From NCBI GenBank assembly GCA_905233325.1, contig CAJODU010000027.1:1-13317 (forward strand): DNA of 13,317 nucleotides. Direction: 5' to 3'. Of the stretch, positions 6,298 through 12,561 are shown piece after piece (position 1 is the stretch's first letter; every line of letters begins with the position of its first letter). Made by a program: the position numbers and the translations under genes. The DNA is from an uncultured Selenomonadaceae bacterium. GTDB taxonomy: Bacteria > Bacillota > Negativicutes > Selenomonadales > Selenomonadaceae. Under the pieces are notes generated by a model. It searched no databases. It was given only the letters and a program-made list of their open reading frames with translations, and was not told the DNA's origin.

Positions 6298-7176
6298 TTG
6301 GTGATATACAGAATTGATGCCATAGCCGGCTTTGAGGGTCACCTTGCCGGTGTTGACAGAGTAAGGCAGCGCATTGGCGAAATAGAGAAAAAATTTGGTA
6401 TTGGCGGTCTTCAAGGGCAGGACTTCCAAGCTGTACTTAACAAGGAATTGGAAAAGATTCAAGGGCAGCTCAACCCATCTACAGTAAATCAAACTTCAAA
6501 AACCGTCAAAACTCAAAAGGCAGCAAAAGTCGACAGTACAAAAGAAGTTGAGACATTCGGAGCGGACTTAGCAGATAAATCAACGAAAGTCAACACCGAT
6601 AAAGCGGATATCTCAACAAAATCTGCCGCTCGTTCATCATCAAGCACTTTCCCCGGTGAAGAGGCACTGCCCTCCTCAGTGAACAAGGCAATAGATCCAT
6701 TCGCAGCTATATCCTCCAAGCCAACCGAGCATCAACCTGAAAGAGTCGACGAAGAAGAGGTAGAAACTCCTACTCGTGAGACGAAGAGATTGTCTTTCGG
6801 CTCAAATCTCAACACTGAAGAGATGATTGAGGCGGCGGCTGAAAAATATGAAGTTGATCCGAGACTTGTCAAGGCGGTTGCCGTTGCAGAGTCTAACATG
6901 AATCAAGCTGACATTTCGGATGCCGGTGCAATCGGCGTTATGCAGCTTATGCCTGAAACTGCCCGCGGCTTGGGTATTGATCCTTATGATGAGCAGCAGA
7001 ATATTGAGGGCGGTGCCAAGTATTTGAAACAAATGCTGGATACTTTCGGTGGCAATGTCAGAAAGGCTGTCGCCGCTTATAATGCCGGTCCCGGTGCTGT
7101 CCAAAAGTATGGCGGTATTCCGCCTTATGGTGAGACTCAACATTATGTTGGTCGTGTTATGGATTTGTACAAATAA
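6298..7176 (+). CDS. Flagellar-associated lytic transglycosylase (SLT family 1)
   Basis: Cuts the glycan strands of peptidoglycan, probably to let the flagellar rod through. The 292-aa protein has an N-terminal segment of about 60 residues with a helical part (VDRVRQRIGEIEKKF), then about 110 residues rich in Ser, Thr, Lys and Ala with no predictable fold, and a C-terminal SLT domain (about 172-292). In that domain are the catalytic glutamate E198 in AVAESNMN, GVMQLMPETA, NIEGGAKYL and AYNAGPGAV, all standard for goose-lysozyme-like transglycosylases. No Sec signal peptide or lipobox is visible, so export through the flagellar apparatus, as for FlgJ, is a reasonable inference. TTG 6298 is 7 bases after GGAAGGG; GTG 6301 is an equal alternative. 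It lies 15 bases after fliJ and 34 bases before the MotE-like gene. Confidence 0.87.
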   Translation: MVIYRIDAIAGFEGHLAGVDRVRQRIGEIEKKFGIGGLQGQDFQAVLNKELEKIQGQLNPSTVNQTSKTVKTQKAAKVDSTKEVETFGADLADKSTKVNTDKADISTKSAARSSSSTFPGEEALPSSVNKAIDPFAAISSKPTEHQPERVDEEEVETPTRETKRLSFGSNLNTEEMIEAAAEKYEVDPRLVKAVAVAESNMNQADISDAGAIGVMQLMPETARGLGIDPYDEQQNIEGGAKYLKQMLDTFGGNVRKAVAAYNAGPGAVQKYGGIPPYGETQHYVGRVMDLYK

Positions 7177-7210
7177 ATTTTAAACTGATTGATAAATCGG
7201 GAGTGAGGAA

Positions 7211-7870
7211 ATGGCGGGGAAAAAAGGCGGCGGTTTCGTAGGGAAGATCGTCAAATTCCTATTATTTATAATTATTTTATTGGTATTGGCAGTCGGCGGA
7301 TTTATTGCCGGTGTTTACTTCCAGCTAATTGACAGCGAGCAGACGCAGAAAGTCAACGAAGTTTTGAAATTGTGGAAAATGCCGGTAATTGGTGAATTCT
7401 TTGAAAAGCCTGAAGGTTACGTCGAAGAGGAAGAAGAAGTCGTGGTTGAGCAGGAAGACAAGTCCAAAACGGAAACGGCTGCAACTTTAGCGGGAAATAA
7501 TCCTTCAGCAAAGGCAGAAGTCAAGCCTGAAAAGAAACAATCCAAAGAAGTGAAGGTATCACAAAAAGACATAGAAAAGCAGATGCAGGAACGTGAGGCG
7601 GCAGAGAAAAAGCGTGTCTCCAAGCTCGCCAGAATATATGGCAATATGAAGGCGGAGGAAGCTGCCGAGGCGTTGGGCTATGTAGACGCGGACACAGCGG
7701 TCTTGATAATGCAGAAGATGGACGAAGACGCCGCAGGAAAGATACTTGCAAAGATGGATCCAACGCTTGCCGCGCAGATAACCCAAATGCTGTACGAGGG
7801 AACTCAACAAAGAGTGGGAATACCTGCTAACAGACAAGCTAATCCTGATGAATCTTTGACGGAAGAATAG
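7211..7870 (+). CDS. MotE-like flagellar protein with MgtE N-terminal-type domain
   Basis: A 219-aa protein with a short basic N terminus (GKKGGG), one membrane helix (about 13-36), an acidic then lysine-rich linker (about 70-120), a coiled-coil piece (about 117-138) and a compact helical domain (about 138-195). That domain has repeated (M/I)xxMDxxxAAxIL units, as in KMDEDAAGKILAKMDPTLAAQI. This is the MgtE intracellular N-domain fold also found in FliG and in MotE, a periplasmic chaperone of the motor protein MotC in rhizobia. With the membrane anchor first, the domain should face the periplasm or outer wall zone. No Mg2+ channel part is present, so it is not MgtE. Place and length fit the small MotE-like protein usually found after fliJ in Firmicutes. 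GGGAG lies 7 bases before ATG. A hairpin follows the stop codon. Confidence 0.75.
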   Translation: MAGKKGGGFVGKIVKFLLFIIILLVLAVGGFIAGVYFQLIDSEQTQKVNEVLKLWKMPVIGEFFEKPEGYVEEEEEVVVEQEDKSKTETAATLAGNNPSAKAEVKPEKKQSKEVKVSQKDIEKQMQEREAAEKKRVSKLARIYGNMKAEEAAEALGYVDADTAVLIMQKMDEDAAGKILAKMDPTLAAQITQMLYEGTQQRVGIPANRQANPDESLTEE

Positions 7871-7877
7871 ATTTAAA

Positions 7878-7901
7878 AGCCGCCTGGTAGATGAGGCGGC
7901 T
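7878..7901. terminator. Perfect 8-bp hairpin between the flagellar genes and dapL
   Basis: AGCCGCCT (7878-7885) and AGGCGGCT (7894-7901) pair without mismatch around an 8-base loop, starting 8 bases after the MotE-like stop codon. On the plus strand it is followed only by GTTTAGT, a poor T-run; on the minus strand by TTTTAAAT. It is probably a weak or leaky terminator, or an mRNA 3' end stabiliser, ending the flagellar transcript before dapL. Confidence 0.6.
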
Positions 7902-7941
7902 GTTTAGTATCAGTGATATTTATATTTTTAGAGGTGTACAC

Positions 7942-9177
7942 ATGGCATATATTAATGACAATTATCAAAAATTGCCCGGCAGTTATCTTTTTAGTGAGAT
8001 TGCAAGGCGTGTTGCTGCGTTTCAATCAAAAAATCCAAGCGTCAAGATCATTCGCTTGGGTATTGGTGATGTGACGCAACCTTTGCCGAAGGTTTGCATT
8101 GACGCGATGAAACATGCGGTTGATGAGATGGCAAGTGCCAAAACCTTCCGTGGCTATGGACCGGAGCAGGGATATGACTTCCTGCGCGATAAGATTGCCG
8201 AATACAATTATAAACGCCGCGGTCTCAACGTCGAGGCTGATGAGATATTCATAAGTGACGGCTCAAAGTGCGACTGCGGCAACATTCAAGAGATATTCGG
8301 TCTCAATAACAAGATTGCGATTGCAGATCCCGTCTATCCCGTCTACCTTGACACTAACGTAATGGCAGGACGCACCGGTGATCTGAAAACTGACGGACAC
8401 TTTGAGGACGTTGTCTATCTGCCCTGCACTTCTGATAATGACTTTTCACCGTCCATACCTGCAGAACACGTTGACTTGATCTATCTCTGCTCGCCGAACA
8501 ATCCCACCGGCACTACACTCTCAAAGGACGCCCTCAAAAAATGGGTTGACTATGCCAAGGCGAACGATTCTATCATCTTCTACGACTCTGCCTATGCTGC
8601 TTATATTACTGAGGACGGCGTGCCGAAGTCGATTTATGAGATTGACGGTGCTCGCGATTGTGCCATTGAGTTCAGATCATTCAGCAAGACGGCGGGCTTC
8701 ACAGGTACACGCTGCGGCTATGTTGTCATTCCTCGTGAGTTGACAGGTGTCAACAAGAATGGTGAGAGAGTGCCGCTTAAAAACCTTTGGCTGCGTCGAC
8801 AGACGACTAAATTCAACGGCACTGCTTATATCGTCCAGCGCGGTGCAGAGGCTATCTATTCCGACGAAGGACAGGCACAAGTCAAGGAACTCATCAGCTA
8901 CTACATGGATAATGCTAAAATCATTCGCGAGGGTCTCAGTGAAGTTGGTCTTCAAGTCTACGGCGGCGTCAATGCTCCTTATATCTGGCTCAAGACGCCG
9001 AACGAAATGAAGAGCTGGGACTTCTTCGACAAGCTCCTTAATGAAGTCAATATAGTCGGAACACCCGGCGCAGGCTTTGGTCCCTGCGGTGAGGGCTATT
9101 TCAGATTGACTTCTTTTGGTAATCGTGAAAATACTGTCGAGGCAATGAAACGCATCAAATCCAACCTCAACATTTAA
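7942..9177 (+). CDS. dapL: LL-diaminopimelate aminotransferase
   Basis: PLP enzyme that converts tetrahydrodipicolinate plus glutamate directly to LL-diaminopimelate, bypassing the succinyl or acetyl route; the product feeds lysine and peptidoglycan synthesis. At 411 aa it has the standard DapL length and opens with NDNYQKLPGSYLFSEIARR, typical of this enzyme. Further landmarks are LGIGDVTQPLP (39-49), RGYGPEQGY (70-78), SPNNPTG (184-190), YDSAYAAYI (214-222) and the PLP lysine K249 in SFSKTAGFTGTRCGY. I start it at ATG 7942, where AGAGGTG lies 5 bases upstream. An in-frame ATG at 7891 would put the start inside the preceding hairpin and add 17 residues not found in the family. No lysine riboswitch or clear promoter is seen in the 71 bases upstream, so it may depend on read-through of the hairpin. 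Confidence 0.95.
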   Translation: MAYINDNYQKLPGSYLFSEIARRVAAFQSKNPSVKIIRLGIGDVTQPLPKVCIDAMKHAVDEMASAKTFRGYGPEQGYDFLRDKIAEYNYKRRGLNVEADEIFISDGSKCDCGNIQEIFGLNNKIAIADPVYPVYLDTNVMAGRTGDLKTDGHFEDVVYLPCTSDNDFSPSIPAEHVDLIYLCSPNNPTGTTLSKDALKKWVDYAKANDSIIFYDSAYAAYITEDGVPKSIYEIDGARDCAIEFRSFSKTAGFTGTRCGYVVIPRELTGVNKNGERVPLKNLWLRRQTTKFNGTAYIVQRGAEAIYSDEGQAQVKELISYYMDNAKIIREGLSEVGLQVYGGVNAPYIWLKTPNEMKSWDFFDKLLNEVNIVGTPGAGFGPCGEGYFRLTSFGNRENTVEAMKRIKSNLNI

Positions 9178-9196
9178 AGAATATGAGCAAAAAAAT

Positions 9197-9225
9197 TTGA
9201 CAGTTTCGCCTTGACAATATAAAAT
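9197..9225 (+). promoter_or_regulatory. Sigma-70-type promoter for the pseudopilin operon
   Basis: A consensus TTGACA (9197-9202) is followed after 17 bases by TAAAAT (9220-9225), 20 bases after the dapL stop codon. A second TTGACA at 9211-9216 lies within the spacer and has no matching -10. The predicted start near 9232 leaves a leader of about 10 bases to ATG 9242, which has AAGGTGA upstream. Confidence 0.75.
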
Positions 9226-9241
9226 ACTAAAAGGTGACAAA

Positions 9242-9703
9242 ATGCTTAATATTCTACGCAATAATAAGGGCTTTATCTTTATAGAAGTTCTATTTTTGAC
9301 TATGATAGTTTCCTTTGCTGCTCTGCTGGTTGTAAATGCTCTGGAATTGGCAATCAGAAGTGACAGAATGTCTGCAATCAGGACTGCCGCCATACATCTC
9401 GCAAATGCCCGAATAGCTGAGATAGAGGAATACAATCTTGATCGTTCTTCATTCCAAGTGCCTTCTGATACCTTGTTGACTGCTGACGATCTTATTCGTG
9501 AAAATTTCTTTGGAATCAGTGGAATCGTAAGATTTAACATCGACACCAAAATCAATGAATCAAGCACAACCAAGGGCAATGTGACTGTGACTGTGAGCTG
9601 GACTGTCAACAACAACAGCAGCTATGGAAATGATGACAACAACTATGAGGAAATCACTAAGGATATTTGGATTATTCCCACCACTGCAGCGACTACGACT
9701 TAA
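9242..9703 (+). CDS. Type IV pilin-like protein (PilV/GspI-like minor pseudopilin)
   Basis: A 153-aa protein with a class III prepilin signal: a short basic leader ending NNKG (G10), then F-I-F-I-E, with glutamate at +5, and a hydrophobic helix to about residue 36. The prepilin peptidase should cut between G10 and F11. The helix continues as a polar stretch (RSDRMSAIRTAAIHLANARIAE), as in minor pilins of the PilV/GspI group, and a small beta-rich head follows. The end (about 103-153) is rich in Thr, Ser and Asn, and the DNA behind it has short GTGACT-like and AACAAC-like runs. It is first in its operon, 16 bases after the promoter -10 box, with AAGGTGA close to the ATG. The head is too divergent to name the exact subunit; the order before J-like and K-like genes suggests the minor pilin priming complex. 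Confidence 0.75.
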   Translation: MLNILRNNKGFIFIEVLFLTMIVSFAALLVVNALELAIRSDRMSAIRTAAIHLANARIAEIEEYNLDRSSFQVPSDTLLTADDLIRENFFGISGIVRFNIDTKINESSTTKGNVTVTVSWTVNNNSSYGNDDNNYEEITKDIWIIPTTAATTT

Positions 9704-10199
9704 TGAGCGAGGACTTGTATTCTTTGAATTGTTGATAGGGCTGCCCTTGATAGTAGTTTTGCTCTTGTCGTTGAACAATATTTTTACAAATTCCTGGACA
9801 AAGTGCAGATATATGTTTGCGGACTTCATACTCCAGCAGGAAATTGAATCAGCTATGAATAGAATAGTCTCAGATGCACAAATAGCTTACAAAATAGATC
9901 TTTCCGATAGATTGAGATTATATCAACATACAATGCCGTCGTTTGACAAATTACAAGAAAGAGCCATTGGCAAGCCCTGGTATAAATTAAGTTATGGGTC
10001 TATATATTATAATGGTGAAAGTTCTCCTATAACCGGCGGAAGTTTTGCCTCGGCTGTCGTTGTAAGGAAATTTGATTATCATCAAATACCCAATCGTCCC
10101 AAGTTGTTATATATCAAAATAGAAGCTGAGAGTCTCACTACCAATCACAGAATCACACTGACTACTGTGGTGTTTATGCGAGGTTTGCAAGATGGGTGA
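9645..10199 (+). CDS. Type IV pilin-like protein (PilW/GspJ-like minor pseudopilin)
   Basis: The protein has the prepilin motif LNERG followed by L-V-F-F-E (glutamate at +5) and a hydrophobic helix, FELLIGLPLIVVLLLSLNNIF. With the ATG at 9645 the protein is 184 aa and the leader 23 aa, long but basic (LRIFGLFPPLQRLRLNERG). In-frame ATGs at 9624, 9630 and 9633 exist; none has a good ribosome-binding site. The gene overlaps the previous one by 59 bases or more, so translation is probably coupled. An ATG joined to the upstream stop (TAATG, 9703) is in another frame and ends after ten codons. After the helix come IESAMNRIVSDAQIAYKI and a beta-rich head of about 110 residues, as in PilW/GspJ. Placement between an I-like and a K-like gene supports this, but the subunit name is inferred from order. 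Confidence 0.7.
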   Translation: MRKSLRIFGLFPPLQRLRLNERGLVFFELLIGLPLIVVLLLSLNNIFTNSWTKCRYMFADFILQQEIESAMNRIVSDAQIAYKIDLSDRLRLYQHTMPSFDKLQERAIGKPWYKLSYGSIYYNGESSPITGGSFASAVVVRKFDYHQIPNRPKLLYIKIEAESLTTNHRITLTTVVFMRGLQDG

Positions 10200-10653
10200 G
10201 AAGGGTATAGTATCATTGACGGCACTGTGCATAATGCTCATAATATCGTTGATGGTTGCAGGGGTGTCGAACATAGCGGCACGTCAAGCGGATATAACAC
10301 GATATTATAAAATTGAAACACAACTTCAAAATCTGGCAGACAGTCATTTCAATATGATGTTAGCTGACATTTCCGGCAATTTTGAGAAATACAAAAAAAT
10401 GGATTTTGATACAAGTCCGAAAGTCTATTCTGCTAAGGTATACGATCAAGAAGCAATGGTCACCATTTATATTGATAAATCCAAAAGATATGAAAAAATT
10501 GTAATTATGGCTTTAGCCGAATTGCCAAATTATACTTATGGTGAATATTCGGTTTACAGAAGAGTTTTAGGATATGTTTCCGTCAAAAAGAAAACTGACG
10601 GAGAAAACAACGACGAGTATGAATTTAACAAATTTGAAGGCTATCTTTACTGA
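10192..10653 (+). CDS. Pilin-like protein (PilX/GspK-like minor pseudopilin)
   Basis: A 153-aa protein opening MGEKG, then IVSLTALCIMLIISLM, a very short leader and a long hydrophobic helix. Cleavage would fall after G4. Residue +5 is Thr and not Glu, as in the PilX and GspK subunits, which sit at the pilus tip and lack this glutamate; this makes it the best K/X candidate of the three. The helix is followed by AARQADITRYYKIETQLQNLADSHF, like the PilX N-terminal region, and a short mixed head with Tyr-rich ends. GspK proteins are usually larger (about 300 aa), so PilX is nearer by size. The ATG overlaps the previous stop by 8 bases and has GAGG 8 bases upstream. Its own 3' end overlaps the next gene. 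Confidence 0.65.
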   Translation: MGEKGIVSLTALCIMLIISLMVAGVSNIAARQADITRYYKIETQLQNLADSHFNMMLADISGNFEKYKKMDFDTSPKVYSAKVYDQEAMVTIYIDKSKRYEKIVIMALAELPNYTYGEYSVYRRVLGYVSVKKKTDGENNDEYEFNKFEGYLY

Positions 10654-11863
10654 CATATTATCAGCTTGCTCTTTAAAGAAAAAATTTGTCAAGACTGCCG
10701 GAATATACTTCGACGGCAGCAAAATATTCTTCGTAAAGTTAGGATTAATTACTACTGAAGATGATTCAATACCCATCTGGGGAATTGTTGACACGGCTGA
10801 ATTGACGCCATTTGTAAAAGGTCAGCTCAGTGACAGAAGTCGAGCTATATTAATGGAATTTGACGCCCTGGATGATGATATACTTGATGAGGACAGTTCA
10901 GAGGAAAGTATCTTGGATCTGGTAGTCAAAAAATCCGCCTCATTTTGTATAAATGCTTGGCAGATTGATACGGTCGCCTTCTGTCTGGACACTGATAAGG
11001 TGGTAACCGAGATTGAGGATTTATCGAACATACCAAAAGACAAAATCAAAAATAATGTTCAATATCAGATTGCAGTGGCGGGGAATTTTGAAGCCGACAC
11101 TTTTAAATATTCATTCCTGGAGACTGATTCGGGCGTGTGGATGGAAGGTATCTCAAATGCAGATGTAACAAGATATATACAAGCCTTTCAGATGAATGGA
11201 ATACAACTTTTAGCCTTGACGGCTATGCCTGATGGTATCGAAAAAATCGAAAATATTGATTTAGCAGGTGCAAATACTGACTTCCTTGAACGCGGTGGAA
11301 TGAAAGCCGCCTTTGCAGCGAAGTGCCTTGCTTATAAGACAAATCCCAACTTCCTGCAAGAAAAGACGACCGACCTTGATGGCTGGAACTATAGAAATCT
11401 TACCGCAGCGATAGTGTTGGTGACTTTCCTCATAATAGCTGTGGTAGGTACGCTTGATTATTGGGAGTACAGGCAGGTTAAGGCTAATTTGGAGAGCAAA
11501 AGGAAACAGTATGCCCTTTTAGAATCAGATCGACGCAAGGAAGAGTTCATTAATAAGGATTTAGCTGCCTTGAAAGAGAGGAATCAAATAATCACAGATT
11601 TATCTGAAAATACCTTTCCTTGGCGTGGGCTGCTGATTCACTTTGGTACAATCAAAATTCAAGGCGTCTGGCTTAAAGCTATTCACTCCTTGGAGGGCGG
11701 AAATATTGAGATTAAAGGCGAGGCCATAAGTTATGAGGCAGTTGGTAATTATGTTAAAGCGTTGGAAAATGACAGTGATGTTTTTAAAAGCGTTCGTCTA
11801 AAAAATTCTGATACAAAATCAGACGGGCAGTTGGTGACATTCACTATAGAATTGTCCCTGTAA
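10619..11863 (+). CDS. PilM-PilN-like fusion (GspL-like) pilus assembly protein
   Basis: A 414-aa protein in two parts. The N-terminal 250 residues look like the cytoplasmic actin-like PilM/GspL fold: AGIYFDGSKIFFVKL stands where PilM has GIDIGSxxVK, and NVQYQIAVAG and GIQLLALTAMPDGI match the later PilM pattern. Near 256 comes a WNYRNLTAAIVLVTFLIIAV membrane helix (about 261-279), a coiled coil (QVKANLESKRKQYALLES) and a periplasmic PilN-like end with PWRGLLIHFG, GVWLKAI, IEIKGEA and YEAVGNYVKALENDSDVF. In Gram-negative pili PilM and PilN are separate; in type II secretion GspL unites them. The nucleotide-binding Asp/Gly motif is degenerate, so ATP binding is doubtful. ATG 10574 (15 residues longer) is also possible; neither start has a good ribosome-binding site, and both overlap the previous gene (35 or 80 bases). 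No PilO follows. Confidence 0.7.
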   Translation: MNLTNLKAIFTDILSACSLKKKFVKTAGIYFDGSKIFFVKLGLITTEDDSIPIWGIVDTAELTPFVKGQLSDRSRAILMEFDALDDDILDEDSSEESILDLVVKKSASFCINAWQIDTVAFCLDTDKVVTEIEDLSNIPKDKIKNNVQYQIAVAGNFEADTFKYSFLETDSGVWMEGISNADVTRYIQAFQMNGIQLLALTAMPDGIEKIENIDLAGANTDFLERGGMKAAFAAKCLAYKTNPNFLQEKTTDLDGWNYRNLTAAIVLVTFLIIAVVGTLDYWEYRQVKANLESKRKQYALLESDRRKEEFINKDLAALKERNQIITDLSENTFPWRGLLIHFGTIKIQGVWLKAIHSLEGGNIEIKGEAISYEAVGNYVKALENDSDVFKSVRLKNSDTKSDGQLVTFTIELSL

Positions 11864-11883
11864 AATCTCACGAGGCGATAAAT

Positions 11884-12561
11884 GTGGATTCAAGATTAAA
11901 GGCAATAATGGATTTTGTGCCGAGCGGCAGCAGAGTCGCGGATATTGGAACAGATCACGGCTACTTGGCGATTGAGCTTATCAAGAGAAATATTGCTGAA
12001 TTTGTAGTGGCGAGTGACAAAAACCCTAAACCCTTGGCAGCCGCGCAGAAAAATATCAAAGATGCCGGTATAGCAAACAATGTTGACTTGCGTCTCGGTG
12101 ACGGTCTAAAGTCTTTAAACGTCGGTGAGGTTGATGTTATTTGCATTGCAGGTATGGGCGGTGCCTTGATGTGTGAGATTCTTGACGCCTCGCCGGAAAT
12201 TGTTTCCAAAGTTGAAAAAATTATACTTCAGCCGATGAATGTTGTTGAGAGAGTCCGTCAATGGGCGACAGATAATAATTTTTACATTGAGGACGAGGAC
12301 TTGGCGGAAGTTGACGGTATAATTTACGAGATTATTTGCCTCAGCAGAAATTTTGGCAGATCAAAACCTACCAAAAAATCAAAATCGCCATTACTTCAAA
12401 AATATATTAATGCAAAAATCGAAAAACTTCAAAAAGTCTATAATTCAATGTCAAAAAGTGAAAGAGCCAAAAATAGTGATAAATATATAGAAATCGAAAA
12501 TCAAATAAAGGAATTGAGGACAAAACTTTATGAAAAAAACAACAGTACAGACAATCTGTGA
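11884..12561 (+). CDS. trmK: tRNA (adenine(22)-N(1))-methyltransferase TrmK
   Basis: Methylates N1 of adenine 22 in the D-arm of bacterial tRNAs, using SAM. The 225-aa protein has the length and order of B. subtilis TrmK (YqfN). The SAM site is VADIGTDHGYLAI (18-30), followed by VASDKNPKPLAAAQKNI, the LGDGL segment, IAGMGGALM (catalytic region) and ILQPMN, all family-specific. The C-terminal 60 residues are a charged helical coiled coil (KYINAKIEKLQKVYNSMSK), as known for TrmK. GTG 11884 has GAGGCGA 5 bases upstream; the ATG two bases earlier is out of frame and stops after five codons. The gene follows the pilus genes by 20 bases and overlaps the Nif3-like gene, a pairing (trmK-yqfO) common in Firmicutes. 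Confidence 0.93.
   Translation: MDSRLKAIMDFVPSGSRVADIGTDHGYLAIELIKRNIAEFVVASDKNPKPLAAAQKNIKDAGIANNVDLRLGDGLKSLNVGEVDVICIAGMGGALMCEILDASPEIVSKVEKIILQPMNVVERVRQWATDNNFYIEDEDLAEVDGIIYEIICLSRNFGRSKPTKKSKSPLLQKYINAKIEKLQKVYNSMSKSERAKNSDKYIEIENQIKELRTKLYEKNNSTDNL

Noticed and set aside
8677..9615. A 312-codon open frame on the minus strand across the dapL end and the pilin gene
   Set aside because: It is antisense to two well-supported genes, crosses their intergenic promoter, shows no recognisable domain, and has the Ser/Leu/Ile-rich composition of a shadow frame.
9584..9650. Short GTGACT-like and AACAAC-like runs suggesting a tandem repeat
   Set aside because: Only two or three imperfect units; they are explained by Thr/Val and Asn/Ser codons in the pilin head domain.
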